Below are positions 34,256-46,651 of a stretch of DNA of 64,000 nucleotides, piece by piece. The notes under the pieces are model-generated. The model saw only the letters and a program-made list of their open reading frames with translations, was not told the origin of the DNA and did no database searches. This stretch comes from Arabidopsis thaliana. Lineage: Eukaryota > Streptophyta > Magnoliopsida > Brassicales > Brassicaceae. The stretch lies in assembly GCF_000001735.4 (NCBI RefSeq), contig NC_003070.9, forward strand, positions 17,779,971-17,843,970, written 5' to 3'. Both the position numbers and the translations under genes were made by a program. The first letter of the stretch is position 1. Every line of letters begins with the position of its first letter.

Positions 34256-37200
34256 CTACGCTAAAAGCTCCTGTACTTGTGATGATGAGCCCAGCTCATT
34301 CAATAATCGCTCGTACAACTGCATCAACCGAAAACCATAAGTTATTTTGGGTCAAGATTGAATAAAAAGATCAACTAATGTTACAAGAGTGCATCATTAC
34401 CTGTTTATATAGAGACGAATCGCCATGTGATTTTCTTAGTTCAACCACATTCAGGGACGGACTTATCTCGAAAACCTCAGCCGTTACCGATAAACCGCAT
34501 TGCCTTTTTTGAGTGCTTTCTTCTTTGATTGCTTTTAACTGAAGCAACATCAGTTCAAGAAACACTTAAATTACTTAACTACAAAACCTCAAGCTATGTA
34601 GCATACAAGAGAAAGAAGAGAGCAAAAGATTCAAAAGATCTCACCTTTGCATGTTTCTTCTGTAAACAAAAGCCCATCTCCGTGAAAATCGTTTCGATGT
34701 TCTCCAACAAATCTTTAGCTAAACTATTTGACGTGAATCTTATCTGCCTCTCTGATAATTTCTGATCAGTGAACAAAGTAACAAACGTTTATTGAGAGCA
34801 AAGGACAATCTTGAAACAGAGTAAACGTGGACAAGAATGTATGGTTAGGTTACCTCTGTCTCAAAGAAACCTGAGAGGTCGAGAAACGAGGACATTCCAA
34901 TCAACTGAAAAGCGTTGATAATGGTTGGAGAATCAGGGCTCTTCTCTTCTTCATATTCCTTCATCATAAAAACCTATAAAGACAAGACTTTTCGAGTAAG
35001 GCTAATGCTCGATCTTGATCCAAATTCATAGGAACCAACATGATGAGATAGAAATAGATTCTTACATCTTCTTGGATCAAGTATACATCATCGTCGTCAT
35101 CGTAGTTTGAAGGAGTGTAGTCATGTTTAAACCAATCATGAGCCTTTATACCTGCGATTGTCACCCTCGTGACTGGATTAGGATCAAGCATTCTCTTGAT
35201 CATAGTTTTAGCTCCCAGTGATATCCATCTAGGTATTGGGGGATCCCCTTTGAATATCTGAAAAGAACCTTTGAGTATGTTTCTTCAAACAGAAACTAAA
35301 CAATCGAAAAAAGGAAAGAAAAAAGAGTGGTACCTTCCGGCAAATAACTGCAAGGTTTGCATCATCAAAAGGGAGACATCCCGTAAGAATAACATACAAG
35401 ATTACTCCACATGACCATATATCTGATGCTGCACCATCATAGCCCTCATTAGCTAGAACCTCAGGCGCGACATAGTTAGGACTACCACAAGTTGTATGTA
35501 GCAACCCATCTTCCTATCATGTCAAAACCAAACAAAAGTTTGAAACACGTTTTGCTGATGTATATACAAGGTTTTGAATATATGGTAAGAACCCTATAAT
35601 GTTGAGACAGAGCACTAAGGCCAAAATCAGTGATCTTAATGTGACCCTTTGCATCAAGAAGAACATTCTCTAGCTGCAAAACAGGAAACAATGATATCAG
35701 AACATGTGGCCAATCACTACAGAAAAAGTTTAAAGCTTTAATGGGTCAAGAAAACTTGTAAACATAAACCTTGAGATCCCTGTGAAAAACGCCCTTGTTA
35801 TGACAATAGCTGACTCCATCAATCAACTGCTGAAACATTTTTCGTCCTTGTGTTTCCGAAAGCTTTCCTTTCGAGACCTAATAAGACATCAGAGCATATT
35901 TTTAGACTATAAAGATTGGTATATAAAAACCAACCTCTTGCTAACTAACAAAACCGTCACCGGAGCTAATAGGAATCTTACAATTCTGTCAAATAAGTCT
36001 CCTCCAGTGACACATTCCAGAACCATGTAAATCTTGGTTTTGCTAGCCAAGACCTACAAGTGAACAATAAAGAATTGTGCATATCAAGGATATTATAATC
36101 TGCTTAGGCCTTTAGGGATGTTTTTGAAAGAGATAGGAGAATCCTAAATTAGGAAGAACAAACGTGATATATCTACACTAAAAAATAAAATTCCATTGTC
36201 AAAAAAAAAAACGAGGACCAAGTCTCCGTTAATTCAAAATCCAAACCTTATTGGTTGCTTGCAAGATAAGTAATCGTCAATGTAGACATTCTGATTTTGA
36301 AATTTTTTGAAGTCAACCACTATCATTCCAGCAAATACCATTTGAAAATATTAAAGTGTGTTCACGTAATTGAAATGTAGAAAACGAGTTTTGAGTAAGA
36401 TTTAACAGTTATCGCTTATGAGGTAAGCATGAAAAAGATTGGAATTTAATCCCAACGATAAGGAAATTGTGATGATGATTGCATTGCCATGGTCATTACC
36501 CCAAATGGGTCGATTTTTTGGGACCTACCTCATAATTGAATAGGTCATGGTCATCACATCTATTGTCGACTGCCAATGAATTAGTCAGGAGGACAAAGTA
36601 TTTGAAAATAATTATTGTATACGTTACGTAGGGCTAATAAGCAACGTGAAGAGGCAATTGCGTGGTCACGAATAAAACTAGTTACAAAAAAACAAAACGA
36701 AAAATAATATATTAATTTACCAAAATGACGGTTAACTTTTTAATATACTTCTACCGTTCTACGCAAGCTAACAAAAAAACTTTCATAGGTTTAATGTTTG
36801 GTCTTTCATCAAAACATTATTATCGTTTAATCAAAGTATATCTCAAAAATCTGATACCAAAATTTGAATCGAATTCATATTGCCTCGAGCAGTAATTGAG
36901 TTTCTACATAAAATGAAGCATTACAAGTAGTATTATTACCTCATGTAATCGGACAATGTTTGGATGCTTCAAAACTTTGAGTGTTCGAATCTCTCTCTTA
37001 ATCTATAAAAATCACAAAAAAAAATCAAGAGTAGGTAAGAGTTAAAATCCACCGTTAACCAAAAAGAGAAATAAAGATCGAAAATGGAAACCTGAAAAGA
37101 GACGTTAAGACGTGTGATACACGACTTCTCGATGATTTTGATGGCGAATGATTCGCCGGTAAGAGTATCTATAGCAAATTTAACTTTTGCGGAATTTCCC

Positions 37201-37256
37201 TCTCCGAGTGTCCTCCCAAGCTCGTACTTACCAACACGCATTCCCTTTATCACCAT
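34256..37256 (-). CDS. CIPK17: CBL-interacting protein kinase (SnRK3)
   Basis: Eleven exons on the minus strand (37256-37092, 37002-36940, 36053-35982, 35877-35770, 35673-35593, 35513-35334, 35257-35066, 34973-34854, 34761-34645, 34538-34401, 34318-34256) give 432 residues. The kinase domain shows GEGNSAKVK (18-26), catalytic Lys 40, HRDLK (132-136), DFG (152-154) and an activation loop that ends SPNYVAPE. The regulatory half has the NAF motif (Asn 307-Ala-Phe 309, within [15 protein letters not shown]), which binds calcineurin B-like Ca2+ sensors, followed by the PPI-like segment ([20 protein letters not shown]). CIPKs phosphorylate ion channels and transporters once recruited by CBLs. Intron 2 is long (886 bases, 36054-36939) with no gene in it. 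A DDDDD run precedes the NAF region. Confidence 0.96.
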
Positions 37257-37334
37257 CCAATTTAGACTTCCGGATAAAACAGAGAATCAAAATCAATAGA
37301 TGGATCAAAAGAGAGTATAAGTTTATGGTAATGT

Positions 37335-37361
37335 GTTTATATATATATATATATATATACA
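37335..37361. repeat. AT dinucleotide microsatellite in CIPK17 upstream region
   Basis: About eleven AT repeats lie 80 bases upstream of the CIPK17 ATG, in the promoter or leader. Length is likely to vary between accessions. Confidence 0.8.
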
Positions 37362-37499
37362 AGAACGAGATTAGAGGAGAAGAAGAGAAAAAGTGGCGGC
37401 TGAATATGGAGAGGGGAACACGCCACTATCTCTTTGCTTCCTCCTTCTCCCTTCTTCTCTACTTATTATTTTCTAGATTGATTGATTTTTTTTGTTTTG

Positions 37500-38460
37500 G
37501 ATAACGAAATTTCCATAATTAACAAAATGAAAAGAACCTTCCTTAACAATTTTTAGAAACAGATAAAACGTTATCTATGTTTTTAGTTTAAAATTATTTA
37601 TCCCATATATAGTCCATATGATTATTATGAACAGATATATGTCTTTTTATTTCTAGAAATATGATCAAAATAGCTATTTCATCATGTTTTTTTTTTCCTT
37701 TGATATCTTAATTTAGTGATATTAAACATTTTATTTCACTTTTATTTCCGACTCATAATGTATCCTCTTATATATTAAAAGAGAGTTTTGATGCTTATGT
37801 ATATCAAGCCTACAATTATTCTCATCTTTTTTATTGTTTTCATTTATTAAATTCTACTATCCATCTTGTCAAACACTTTTAATTCTATATACTTATCCTT
37901 ATTAACTAAACTTACCAAAATTAAATATCCCACATTTTTAAATAAGAAAAAATCTATATAAAGGTTTGTATATTAAATGCATTGTATTTTTCAATTGACA
38001 AAAATGTCGTTTAGGTTTTTTTGATACAGATTTTATACTAAATTTCAGTTTTGTCCCTGTGTTTCATAAAAAAATGTGTGAAAAAAGAAATACCAAAACA
38101 ACACTTTTTATGAAACAAAGGAATTTTGTCGAAACAAACATAAAAGATGAAAGATAGTTGTAACTACCCATAGAAAAGGATTTTTGTGTTAATTCTTTAT
38201 TTTTGTTTTTAAGTTTGGAAGTGATAAACGACAGAGCCAGAGTCCCATTAAAAACACTCCAAGATGGATGCATGTTTCACTCTCGATTAAAAAAATGAAA
38301 AATACAATGCTTTTGATAGTAAAATAATAGAATCCCAAATCAATAAGAAAACAAGACTTTTATAATGCAATTTTCCCTCTATCATTCGTTCTATTATTGA
38401 TGATACTTTTTTGGGGGATCACATCCATTATTGTTGATACTTAAATAGTATGAAACTAGA
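37500..38460. other. AT-rich intergenic DNA, no gene seen
   Basis: No frame over 70 codons with recognisable content; a run of T/A tracts. Confidence 0.4.
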
Positions 38461-38467
38461 AAGTAGC

Positions 38468-38712
38468 TACTCCTCCCTTTCATTATAAATGTAGTTTAAG
38501 ATTTCTTCAAGCATATTAAGAAAACAATTAAATTATTGCTTTACTTTTGATTAATATATATATCATACTATTTTTTTCATTGGACAATACATTGAAATAG
38601 TAAGGATAAAACTGAAAATCTTACCAAATATCTACATTAAAAATACAAAACGACTTATTTTAAAATAAAATTTGAAAATTAAAACGACATTCGAAATAAA
38701 ACGGAGGGAGTA
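38468..38712. mobile_element. MITE-like element (Stowaway/mariner-type ends)
   Basis: The left end TACTCCTCCCTTTCATTATA and the right end, whose reverse complement reads TACTCCCTCCGTTTTATTTC, form imperfect inverted repeats around a 245-base AT-rich core, with TA at both outer edges. CTCCCTCCGTTTCA is the common terminus of plant Stowaway-like MITEs. No coding capacity. A single similar right end occurs at about 33989. Confidence 0.6.
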
Positions 38713-39399
38713 CTGTACATCTACGTTTAAGAAACTTAAGAAGTGATAATTAAGGTGAAGGAGTGGGGATTCAACCCCAATAATTTATGAGAAACATGAC
38801 ACAATTTCCACTTCTTTGACATATCTTTAATGCTTGTTTATTCTGCTTCCTTAGTTTCATCAGTTCGATCATATTGACTTCAAGCTCTTGGTGTAGCATC
38901 TGTCTATATATAAGAGATATTTTGCCTTTCTTGTTAGCAGATTCTCTCTGTTAGGATTCGAGAGATCTAACATCTACATTTTTCCATAATTGTTTGCTTC
39001 ATCGACCGCCCCGACCTAACAATAAACAAATTAAAGCCTTAGGGCAAAAAACAATATATATCTTCAGCTAATTCAAAGCAAAGACGTTGAAATTGACACG
39101 ACGAAAGGGCTATCAGAGGGATCATTGTAAATATCAGATCGAGAATCCAAGGAAGTCACGAGGCGGTGAAGGGAGGTTGGCTAACAGTTACATAATTGAG
39201 GTTTGTAATTAAAATTGTGTGAATAAAAGAAATAAGAGTTAGGGTTCTAAAAAGACTCTATAGATAGAGTTGAGGTTGATTTTGGCCATTTTCTAGATGT
39301 AAGATATATCACTCAAATCTAAATAGAAAGAAAATCTATATAATATAACAATCTCAATAAATATATTTGTATTGTGTATTGTGTCTTTATATCACCGTC

Positions 39400-42300
39400 T
39401 TTCGATGAAAATATATATAAACTACAAAAATATATTACAATTGAGTTTTTTTAGAAAATTGCAATCCAAAATAAATTTTTTCTATGGCTGCAACTTTTTA
39501 TCGTAACTTTTCATAAACGAACTATTATAACCATTTAGTTGAATTATTGCAATATTTACTTTACTGGACAAACTATTGTAACTTTGGTTTATTCTATAAA
39601 ACTTTATAACATTTAATTATCTATAGTCACGTCTCTTGGCGAAAATTTTATAAATTATAATTTTTAGTTACTAATATATATTTCAATAAAATTACAACTG
39701 TTTAACTGAACCGTTCCAATATTTGGCTTATTTGACAAATCATTTGGTTTTGTTTTATAAACCGTTGTAATTTTTAGTTTATTTGACTAACCACTGCAAT
39801 TTTAGTAATTAATATATACGATCGCATCTTTGAGTATAACTTTTCTTTAATTTTTCTTATAATTTTTAATTACTAAAATATAAAAGTTTACAGAAAACTT
39901 GTTAGATTACGGTGAATGACAGAAATTCTACCATTTATTTAACAGAAAATTACCTAAATTGACACAAATGTAGTTAATAACAACTAGAATAACTCTCTAT
40001 TTGATTAGAGAACTAGATTGACACAAATTTTGTGTATAGTAACCAAAAACCCTTGGTCTGATTTTTTCTGATATTTTTAGCATTTAAAATTAATTTTATT
40101 TTGTAAAAATAAAATAAAAACAAATAAAATAAAAAAACGTGAGACCCAAAAATAAAATAAAAAAATGAGGCCCACACAATAAGAAGAAACAAAATCTGAC
40201 AACATAATAACATATGACTTCTATTGCTCCAAAACCCTAAAAGAGATTATCCCAAAAGAAAAAGATGAACAAGAGAAAAAACCCAAAAAAAAGAAATTAA
40301 AAAAAAGTTTCACGTTAAACAAAAGAGAAAGGAGGCCACGGTTTTTTGTAGAGAGGCTACGTTTTTTTAACAAAAACCCTAATGGTATCTCGATATTTAT
40401 TTCTCTACGAATTAAATATATGGTAACTTGTTTTAGTAAATCTGTCATAACAAGCTAAAAAGAAACAAAAACTGTTATAACAGTTAGTATTATTCTATTA
40501 CAAAAAATCATAGAAAAAGAAAAATAAAAATCGGTCACCATAAGGATTTCAAATTACAAATCTGTCGTAGCATAAAATATATTTAAGGTCATTCCAGCAA
40601 TTTATTTTCTTCTTTATTAAATCAGCCATCAAACAACAGATTTATTGTAAAATAAATTTCTCTATCACAACATAAAACAAGTCTGTCATAACACAAAACA
40701 TTATATTTTAGAAAACAAATTAGCCATCAAACGACAAATATTTTATAAAAGTACAAAAATCTGTTATAACATAAAATAAGTCTATCATAACCTTAAAAAA
40801 ATCGGTTATCGTTAGGCGTCATTCTAGTAATTAATTTTTTGACAACAAATCTGTTACAATATGAATTTTTTTTTTAACAATTATAAAACTGTCATCACTT
40901 ATCGTAAAAAAACATCCACAAAAATATAAATCTTTCAATTTATATGAAAGTCTGTGGTTAAATAAATAAAAAATTTGTCAGTCAAATTAAATCTGTTATA
41001 ATTTATAAATCTGTCATGACTATCTTATAAAATGTCTGTCGACCAAAAAAGTATGCCATAAAAAAATCTGTCGCAGTTAAACAAGTCTGCGGAATAAAAA
41101 TAAATCTGTCGTAACTAAACGATAGACTTTTATAAAATTGCTGGTATTATTTTTAAAGGGTATTTTTGCATTTATTTTATTTTCAACACGTAAGAAAAGG
41201 GTATTTAGACAAAAAAAAAATAACCAATTTAACTCCAATATTTTTTAAGACATTCTAGTAATTAATCTCATTATTTGGGTTAATCTAGTTTTTTCCATTT
41301 ATTTAATGGTTATATCTTTTAGTTTTTTTTTTTTTTTTTTATAATCTCTACAAGCTCAAGCCAACGCATGCAGTACCTTAAAATTCTCTCTCTCACCCCA
41401 AATAGTATCATAACCGGAGATAGTTTTTGGGTTTGCTCAACAATGACACTAAAGGGAATTCAAGTAACCATTTATTTGTCGTCGAATTCGATACAACACA
41501 AGGATTCAAAGATGGCTATGACAGAACATGCAACCATATAGGCATTAACTACAATAATCTCAAACCAAAAAAAAGTAAAAATATTATTTAGTTTAATTAA
41601 AGAACAGTTAATTTATTAAATACTAAATAAACATTATACTGAGATATGTGATCGTATATATTAAAAATTCCAAAAGTTGTAATCGTGAAATTGAACTAAT
41701 ATAACATTTAGTTTAATTGACGAACCATTGTACTCTTTTCTATAATAATAGCATTCTGAATAAATTCCTTCTACTGTTGCATCTTTTTATCGTAATTTTC
41801 ATAAGGTTATTTTTATTTTCAATACCATTGTATATTTAAATGAATTGTAGGAACCGTTTAGCTGAACAATTATAACGTCTCATTTTTAACGAATCATTGT
41901 AAAATATAACTATCAATAGTTTCGTCTTTTAATATAATATTGTAGCTACATAAATTATTATTTTTAATTTTTAAGTATTAAATCTATTTAAAGAATTTTT
42001 GTAACCGTTAGTTGAACTGTTGCAACTATGAGTTTATTTGATGTATCATTGCAATTTTTTGTTTTGTTTTATGAAAATTTGTAACCTTTAGTTTATTTGA
42101 CAAACTATTGCAGCTTTTGTTATATTTAATATATACTATCGCATCTCTCGCTCTTCATAAATTATTAGTTTATATGCTATTTTTAGTTACTAAAATATAT
42201 ATTGATTTTTTCGCAAACACTTAATTGAACTACTACAACATTTAGTTGAAAAAGTTGAATAAATTGGACTAATTATTGCAACTTTTTTGTTTATTTGACA

Positions 42301-42560
42301 AACCATTGTAACATTTAGTATTTATTATATTTATAGTTGCATATTTTTTTTGTAGAGATGTATATATATATAATGAATTGTTGCTACCGTTTAATTGAAT
42401 TAATGCCACTTTTTATATTATGAATATTTGTAACCTTTAGTTTATTTGGTGAACCGTTGCGTCATTTGATATATTTGATGAACTGATAAAATGTTTAGTA
42501 TATTTGATTAACTGTTGCAATAGTTGTTCTTTATAAATGACTTTTATGGGTAATAATTAA
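39400..42560. repeat. Large degenerate AT-rich repeat region
   Basis: Two outer blocks (about 39480-39900 and 41650-42540) repeat variants of GAACCATTGCAAC, TTGTAACCTTTAGTTTATTTGAC and ATATACTATCGCATCTCT many times. The middle (about 40440-41130) repeats AAATCTGTCATAACA and AAATCTGTCGTAAC variants. The middle block is bounded by AACTAGATTGACAC (40011) and an inverted partner, AATCTAGTT (about 41282), that could be the ends of an old DNA element inserted into the outer array. No gene can be supported. Copies are too diverged to define a unit length by eye. Confidence 0.5.
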
Positions 42561-44700
42561 AGACAAATACAATCAGAAAAAAATCACTAAATAAAAATAT
42601 TTTTGAAGAGAACTCGAAGCATTAAAACACTTTAAAAATGATATTGGTGAGATTATGTCGGTCCATAGTAACCATCATCTCTCTATTTGAAGGAATCTCT
42701 TCTAAGTTCTAAGCGTTTGTCACAAATTGAGTTTCTTAATTTTCCCTTAATCAACTAACCAACTAGGTTTGATATCAAAGTGATATTAGTAGATTTTATC
42801 AAACTGTTACCTGGATCGTGTGAAATAAGAGTAGTACCAAATGCATTACTACCATTTTTTATAAAAGTAGTAGTCCCAACAAATACCTTTAAAGATTTTA
42901 TTTTTTTGAATTATATATCTTTATATCTTATAAAACCATATAAATAATTGAATCGAGTCTCCGAGTATTGAGAAGTACCTTATAAACCTTATAAATATTT
43001 TCAAGTTTAGTGTAGGGCATTTATGAAAATGTACAGCTAAGTGGAATAGTTTTTGAAAATATGTACATTAAAAGGGAAAATGTCCCTTTTTTGTCAAGGA
43101 ATTTTTTTTTATAAAAATGTTTTAGAGAGTCACATTTCTTTCTGTTTTTAATTACAGATATTTTTTATGTACCTTTTAACTATGAACGTTCATTTACCAC
43201 TCATATGTTTTCAACTTTATTTATTGTTAATTTGATAAAAACATTATTTCACTTATACATACTAATTGTTTGAAAGTAGTAAACATATATATTTTTTTAA
43301 GATTGACTTGTTTTTAGAATTATTAATTTAAAAAAATACTTATGAAATTTAATTTTATCACTTTCCTAGAAATGTTTTCGGACTGTCTCATTTTTCTTAT
43401 AACTTTTTGTTATGTATTATTTCACTGATAAATATTTTACATGAAAACAATGTTTTAAACATCGTATTTTAATCAGAATTCTCTTGTTTTACATTTTTAT
43501 TCATAAAAGATGTTAGTATTTCAAATTTGAATTTATTATTAGAATTTGTTAGAATTTATGTAATATGTCAAATATTTGAATTCATTATCATAATAACTTA
43601 ATATTTCTTTTTTGTCGGCCATTTTTCATTATAAAGCCCAAAGACAATTACAGAAGGATTAGTTTAGTAGATACAAGCAAGTAAAACGGCCCATTTAATC
43701 ATAATTGAACACGTAAATGTTAGGCCCAACTATAATTAACTTAGAAACAACAAGTGTACAAGACGTGTCTACGCTTGACTTTGTGTCGTGAATGTGAGCA
43801 CCGCCGTCAATGAGTCGCCAAACATCACCGAGAGTACGATCAGCCGCTGCCAACCATCCATAGAGCGATGTGTATCCGCTTTCCTTCTACCGATCTCTAA
43901 CCGGATTGAGAAGTAGCACAGCTTCAAAAGTTTTTCTGAAATCGCCAATTCTGAGGAGGCTCCACCACCGACTACATCCACCTTGATGTAAATCTAAATC
44001 CAATTATGTTCTTATCTTGAGCAATTGGAGGTGATGAAGATGTTAATTCCTCAAGCAATTGGAGAGACAGAGAAGCTTTGAAGAGAATCAGTGAAAACAA
44101 TGAAGCGCCAAGGAATTGAGATCGAAACCTCGCTAAAGCGAGTTAGATCCGGATATTATCGGTAACAAAAGTCTAATGATATACGTCAGAATAATAACTT
44201 AATATATAAACACAATCAAATGTACTTTTGCAATACAAATTTTTTGTTGAAAAAGTTCCCCGGCAACATCATGGGGGCTTATAACCTAGTGTTAAAATGA
44301 GAGAAACACAATTATCCTATTCTTTTTGTTTTCAGTTAAGTGTCATTTTAGAATCTAAATTTTGTTTAAAATAATTCTCGATTTACATTTTGAATATCAT
44401 TTTATGATAAAATATACATTTTTATCCCTAGTGATTTAACGTATTGACCAATAAATTTTTCTGTCAAGTATATATATATTTCTGTCAAGCATATTATTAA
44501 AAAGGTAAAATTGATAAAATGATTTTTTTAATATGTGTGTCAAAACCTTAATTTGAAAACAGATGGAGTTATATAATACGTCGGTAATTGCTACAAGAGC
44601 TTGAAGTTAGCGTAACGATCAGATAGGGTTTTTTAATACATTTGAAGAAACAAATTTTTTTATTTTTTTTTACGACACATTTTATCACCTGAGCATAGGT
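42561..44700. other. AT-rich intergenic DNA with one ordinary-composition island
   Basis: The only part with normal base composition is about 43740-44170. It contains a 70-codon minus-strand frame (43769-43981, MDVVGGGASSELAISEK) without a recognisable domain and may be a captured gene fragment. The rest holds no frame or repeat I can name. Confidence 0.35.
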
Positions 44701-44836
44701 AAAAATCAGAGTAATGGTATCTCCAACTAGACTAGACGCAACAAAAAAAGATTGCTAGTTAGGGAACAGAAAAGGGAAGATGGCTAGACATCATCAGACC
44801 TAGAAAACAAGAAAGCTAAAGAGAATTACTAGATTT

Positions 44837-45389
44837 TGGCATGTGGGTATTCGGGTCGGGTTTTTCGGATTTAGAAATTTTGGACCTGTATGGTTATATT
44901 AACAATTTTGGGTCGGGTTCGGTTTGGGTTTACTTTGGGTCCGGGTAATTTTGGTATTACCTATAAATAACCAAAACTATCTCGGGTTTGAGTACTACTT
45001 ACCCAAACTTTGTCCAAATATACCCAAACATACATAAAAGTACCCATAAAACCCGAAAAATCCACAATTATAACAAGTTTTTTTTCTTAAGACAATAATA
45101 TAAAACAAGAAGTAAACCTTGTTTTGAACTTGTTCCAGAACTCAAATCATTAAACAAGTCACAGATTCAAGTTATTAGTGCATATATGTCCTCATATGTA
45201 TATATATGTTCGGGTAATAAAAAGTACCCACGAGTATCAGATTCGGTTCGGGTAATACCCGATACCCACAGTTATTTGAAAACAAAACCCGATCGGATAA
45301 TTAGCCGGAACCGAAATAAAACGGATTCAAGTATTTTGGGTCGAGTTCGGTTCGGTTCTTCGAGTTCGGGTATTATGCCCCAGGCCTAA
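44837..45389. mobile_element. Palindromic non-autonomous DNA element with CGGGTAxCCG-rich arms
   Basis: The left part (GGCATGTGGGTATTCGGGTCGGG, then TTTGGGTCGGGTTCGGTTTGGG) and the right part (GGTCGAGTTCGGTTCGGTTC ... GGGTATTATGCCCCAGGCCTAA) are made of GGGTTCGG and its complement CCGAACCC. The right end reads TTAGGCCTGGGGCATAATACCCG on the other strand. AGGCCTGGGCAxxCGGGTA ends are frequent in Brassicaceae MITEs, often assigned to hAT. It has no coding capacity. I could not identify an 8-bp target duplication with confidence. Confidence 0.5.
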
Positions 45390-45615
45390 GAATTACATCG
45401 GGATTCTCACACTCGTCATGCTTACGAGGACGAGCCTTGTTGTAGTTGCAACTTTTTTCCGTTTACTTGGTAGTACACCAATTAATTAGCTTCGTGTTAT
45501 AAATTGTAAACTTTATTTGGGCCGCATGTATCCACATCTTGGCCCATTACTGAATTAGGGTTTCTTTGTTTTCTTCGACCTAACTCCGCCGCTTTTCTCT
45601 TTCTCTTCTTCCTTC

Positions 45616-45627
45616 ATATTTATATAC
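45616..45627 (+). promoter_or_regulatory. TATA box of MIR161
   Basis: ATATTTATATAC lies about 110 bases upstream of the base of the miRNA hairpin, a normal position for a pol II pri-miRNA promoter in plants. Confidence 0.55.
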
Positions 45628-45751
45628 AACCTTCTCTCACTTATCTCTAACTCATCCTTCTCTTCTATGAAAATTCCATTGTTTCTGCCGAAGCTTTGAT
45701 CAGTACTTCTCTTTTGCTTGATCTCGGTTTTTGACCAGTTTATTGCGTCGA

Positions 45752-45772
45752 TCAATGCATTGAAAGTGACTA
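45752..45772 (+). ncRNA. Mature miR161.2
   Basis: 21 nt on the 5' arm, starting with U. It overlaps miR161.1 by 12 nt, so one hairpin gives two registers with different target spectra within PPR genes. Confidence 0.93.
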
Positions 45773-45781
45773 CATCGGGGT
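45761..45781 (+). ncRNA. Mature miR161.1
   Basis: 21 nt on the 5' arm with 5' U, suited to AGO1 loading. Identical to the miR161.1 sequence I know for Arabidopsis. Confidence 0.95.
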
Positions 45782-45889
45782 TCCGATTTTTTTTGTTCTT
45801 CATATGATGAAGCGGAAACAGTAATCAACCCTGGTTTAGTCACTTTCACTGCATTAATCAATGCATTTGTAAAAAGAGGGAAAAGCATT

Positions 45890-46651
45890 GAAATTGTGTA
45901 AGGAGATGGATATGATCCGATTGTTTTTATCTGTTGTTTATCAATTTACTATTATTCACTGATCGATTTGATTTAATTAGATTTCGCATGATGTGTTTTT
46001 GTTTTGTTCAATTGTTATTTTTCAGATGCGAGAAAGTTTTTAAAAGGATAAAGTTCACTTGAAACAAATAACAAAAAGTAAAAAAAAAGACATAACCAAG
46101 AAAAATGATTAGGAGGAGGTTTGTATACAGGTCAACTAGAGTTGATTATATTTGTGTGAAGTAGTCTATGTAGTAATGTTTTAAAGGCATCAGATTTCAC
46201 CTTTTTCTTGAAGTACATATTTGTTCAGTACTAATAGTACTAGAAAAAGTTTGTCACCTGTTTTTGTATAAAAATGTATTTGTTGTACTTTGTTTGAGAT
46301 TGCATCATTTGAATCTATAAAGTGTAATCATGCAGTAGTTCCTTTGATCTCTCGTGTCCAAAGAATGTTATTTTTGTACATTGACGAATGGTTGTGCTAC
46401 ATCACAAGAGAAGAAGAAGACAACATAGTGGTAGACTGGTAGTCATTAACATAAGGAATTTAAAGGCATAACAAAAATAACCTACCAATCTCCATCCAAA
46501 TGCTATGTATCATACGCCGTCTTCTTGTTATGGACCCATATTCATTTTTGAAAGGTTACTGTATTGCACAAACCACAGATGCAGCTTCTTTTATGGTCTC
46601 AATTGCATGCATTAGAGCTACAATATTCAAGTCTTTAAGTACATGACGCTC
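45890..46651. other. Intergenic region downstream of MIR161
   Basis: Probably includes the rest of the pri-miRNA (polyadenylation-type AATAAA sequence is not obvious) and the 3' flank of the F-box relic. No gene is seen. Confidence 0.4.

Larger units (their letters stand above)
45739..45872 (+). ncRNA. MIR161: MIR161 microRNA precursor hairpin
   Basis: The 5' arm contains two overlapping 21-nt mature sequences that I recognise: miR161.2 at 45752-45772 (starts TCAATGCATTGAAAG) and miR161.1 at 45761-45781 (starts TGAAAGTGACTACATC, ends GGGGT). The 3' arm, 45813-45871 (CCTGGTTTAGTCACTTTCACTGCATTAATCAATGCATTTG), is its near complement, with the loop around 45787-45812. miR161 guides AGO1 to cleave mRNAs of a large clade of P-class pentatricopeptide repeat (PPR) genes and starts phased siRNA production there. 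The 3' arm read on + (LVTFTALINAFVKRGKS) and the 5' arm read on - (PDVVTFNALIDAI) both translate as PPR-motif helices, so the hairpin is an inverted duplication of PPR coding sequence. Confidence 0.97.

Noticed and set aside
36978-37000. GTTCGAATC resembling a tRNA B box
   Set aside because: It lies inside CIPK17 exon 2 and no A box or cloverleaf can be formed around it.
40440-41130. CRISPR-like impression from regularly recurring ATCTGTCATAAC
   Set aside because: Plant nuclear DNA; units are diverged, spacing is irregular and there are no cas genes.
43769-43981. 70-codon minus-strand frame in the gene-poor region
   Set aside because: Normal composition, but no start context, domain or exon partners; mentioned only as a possible gene fragment.
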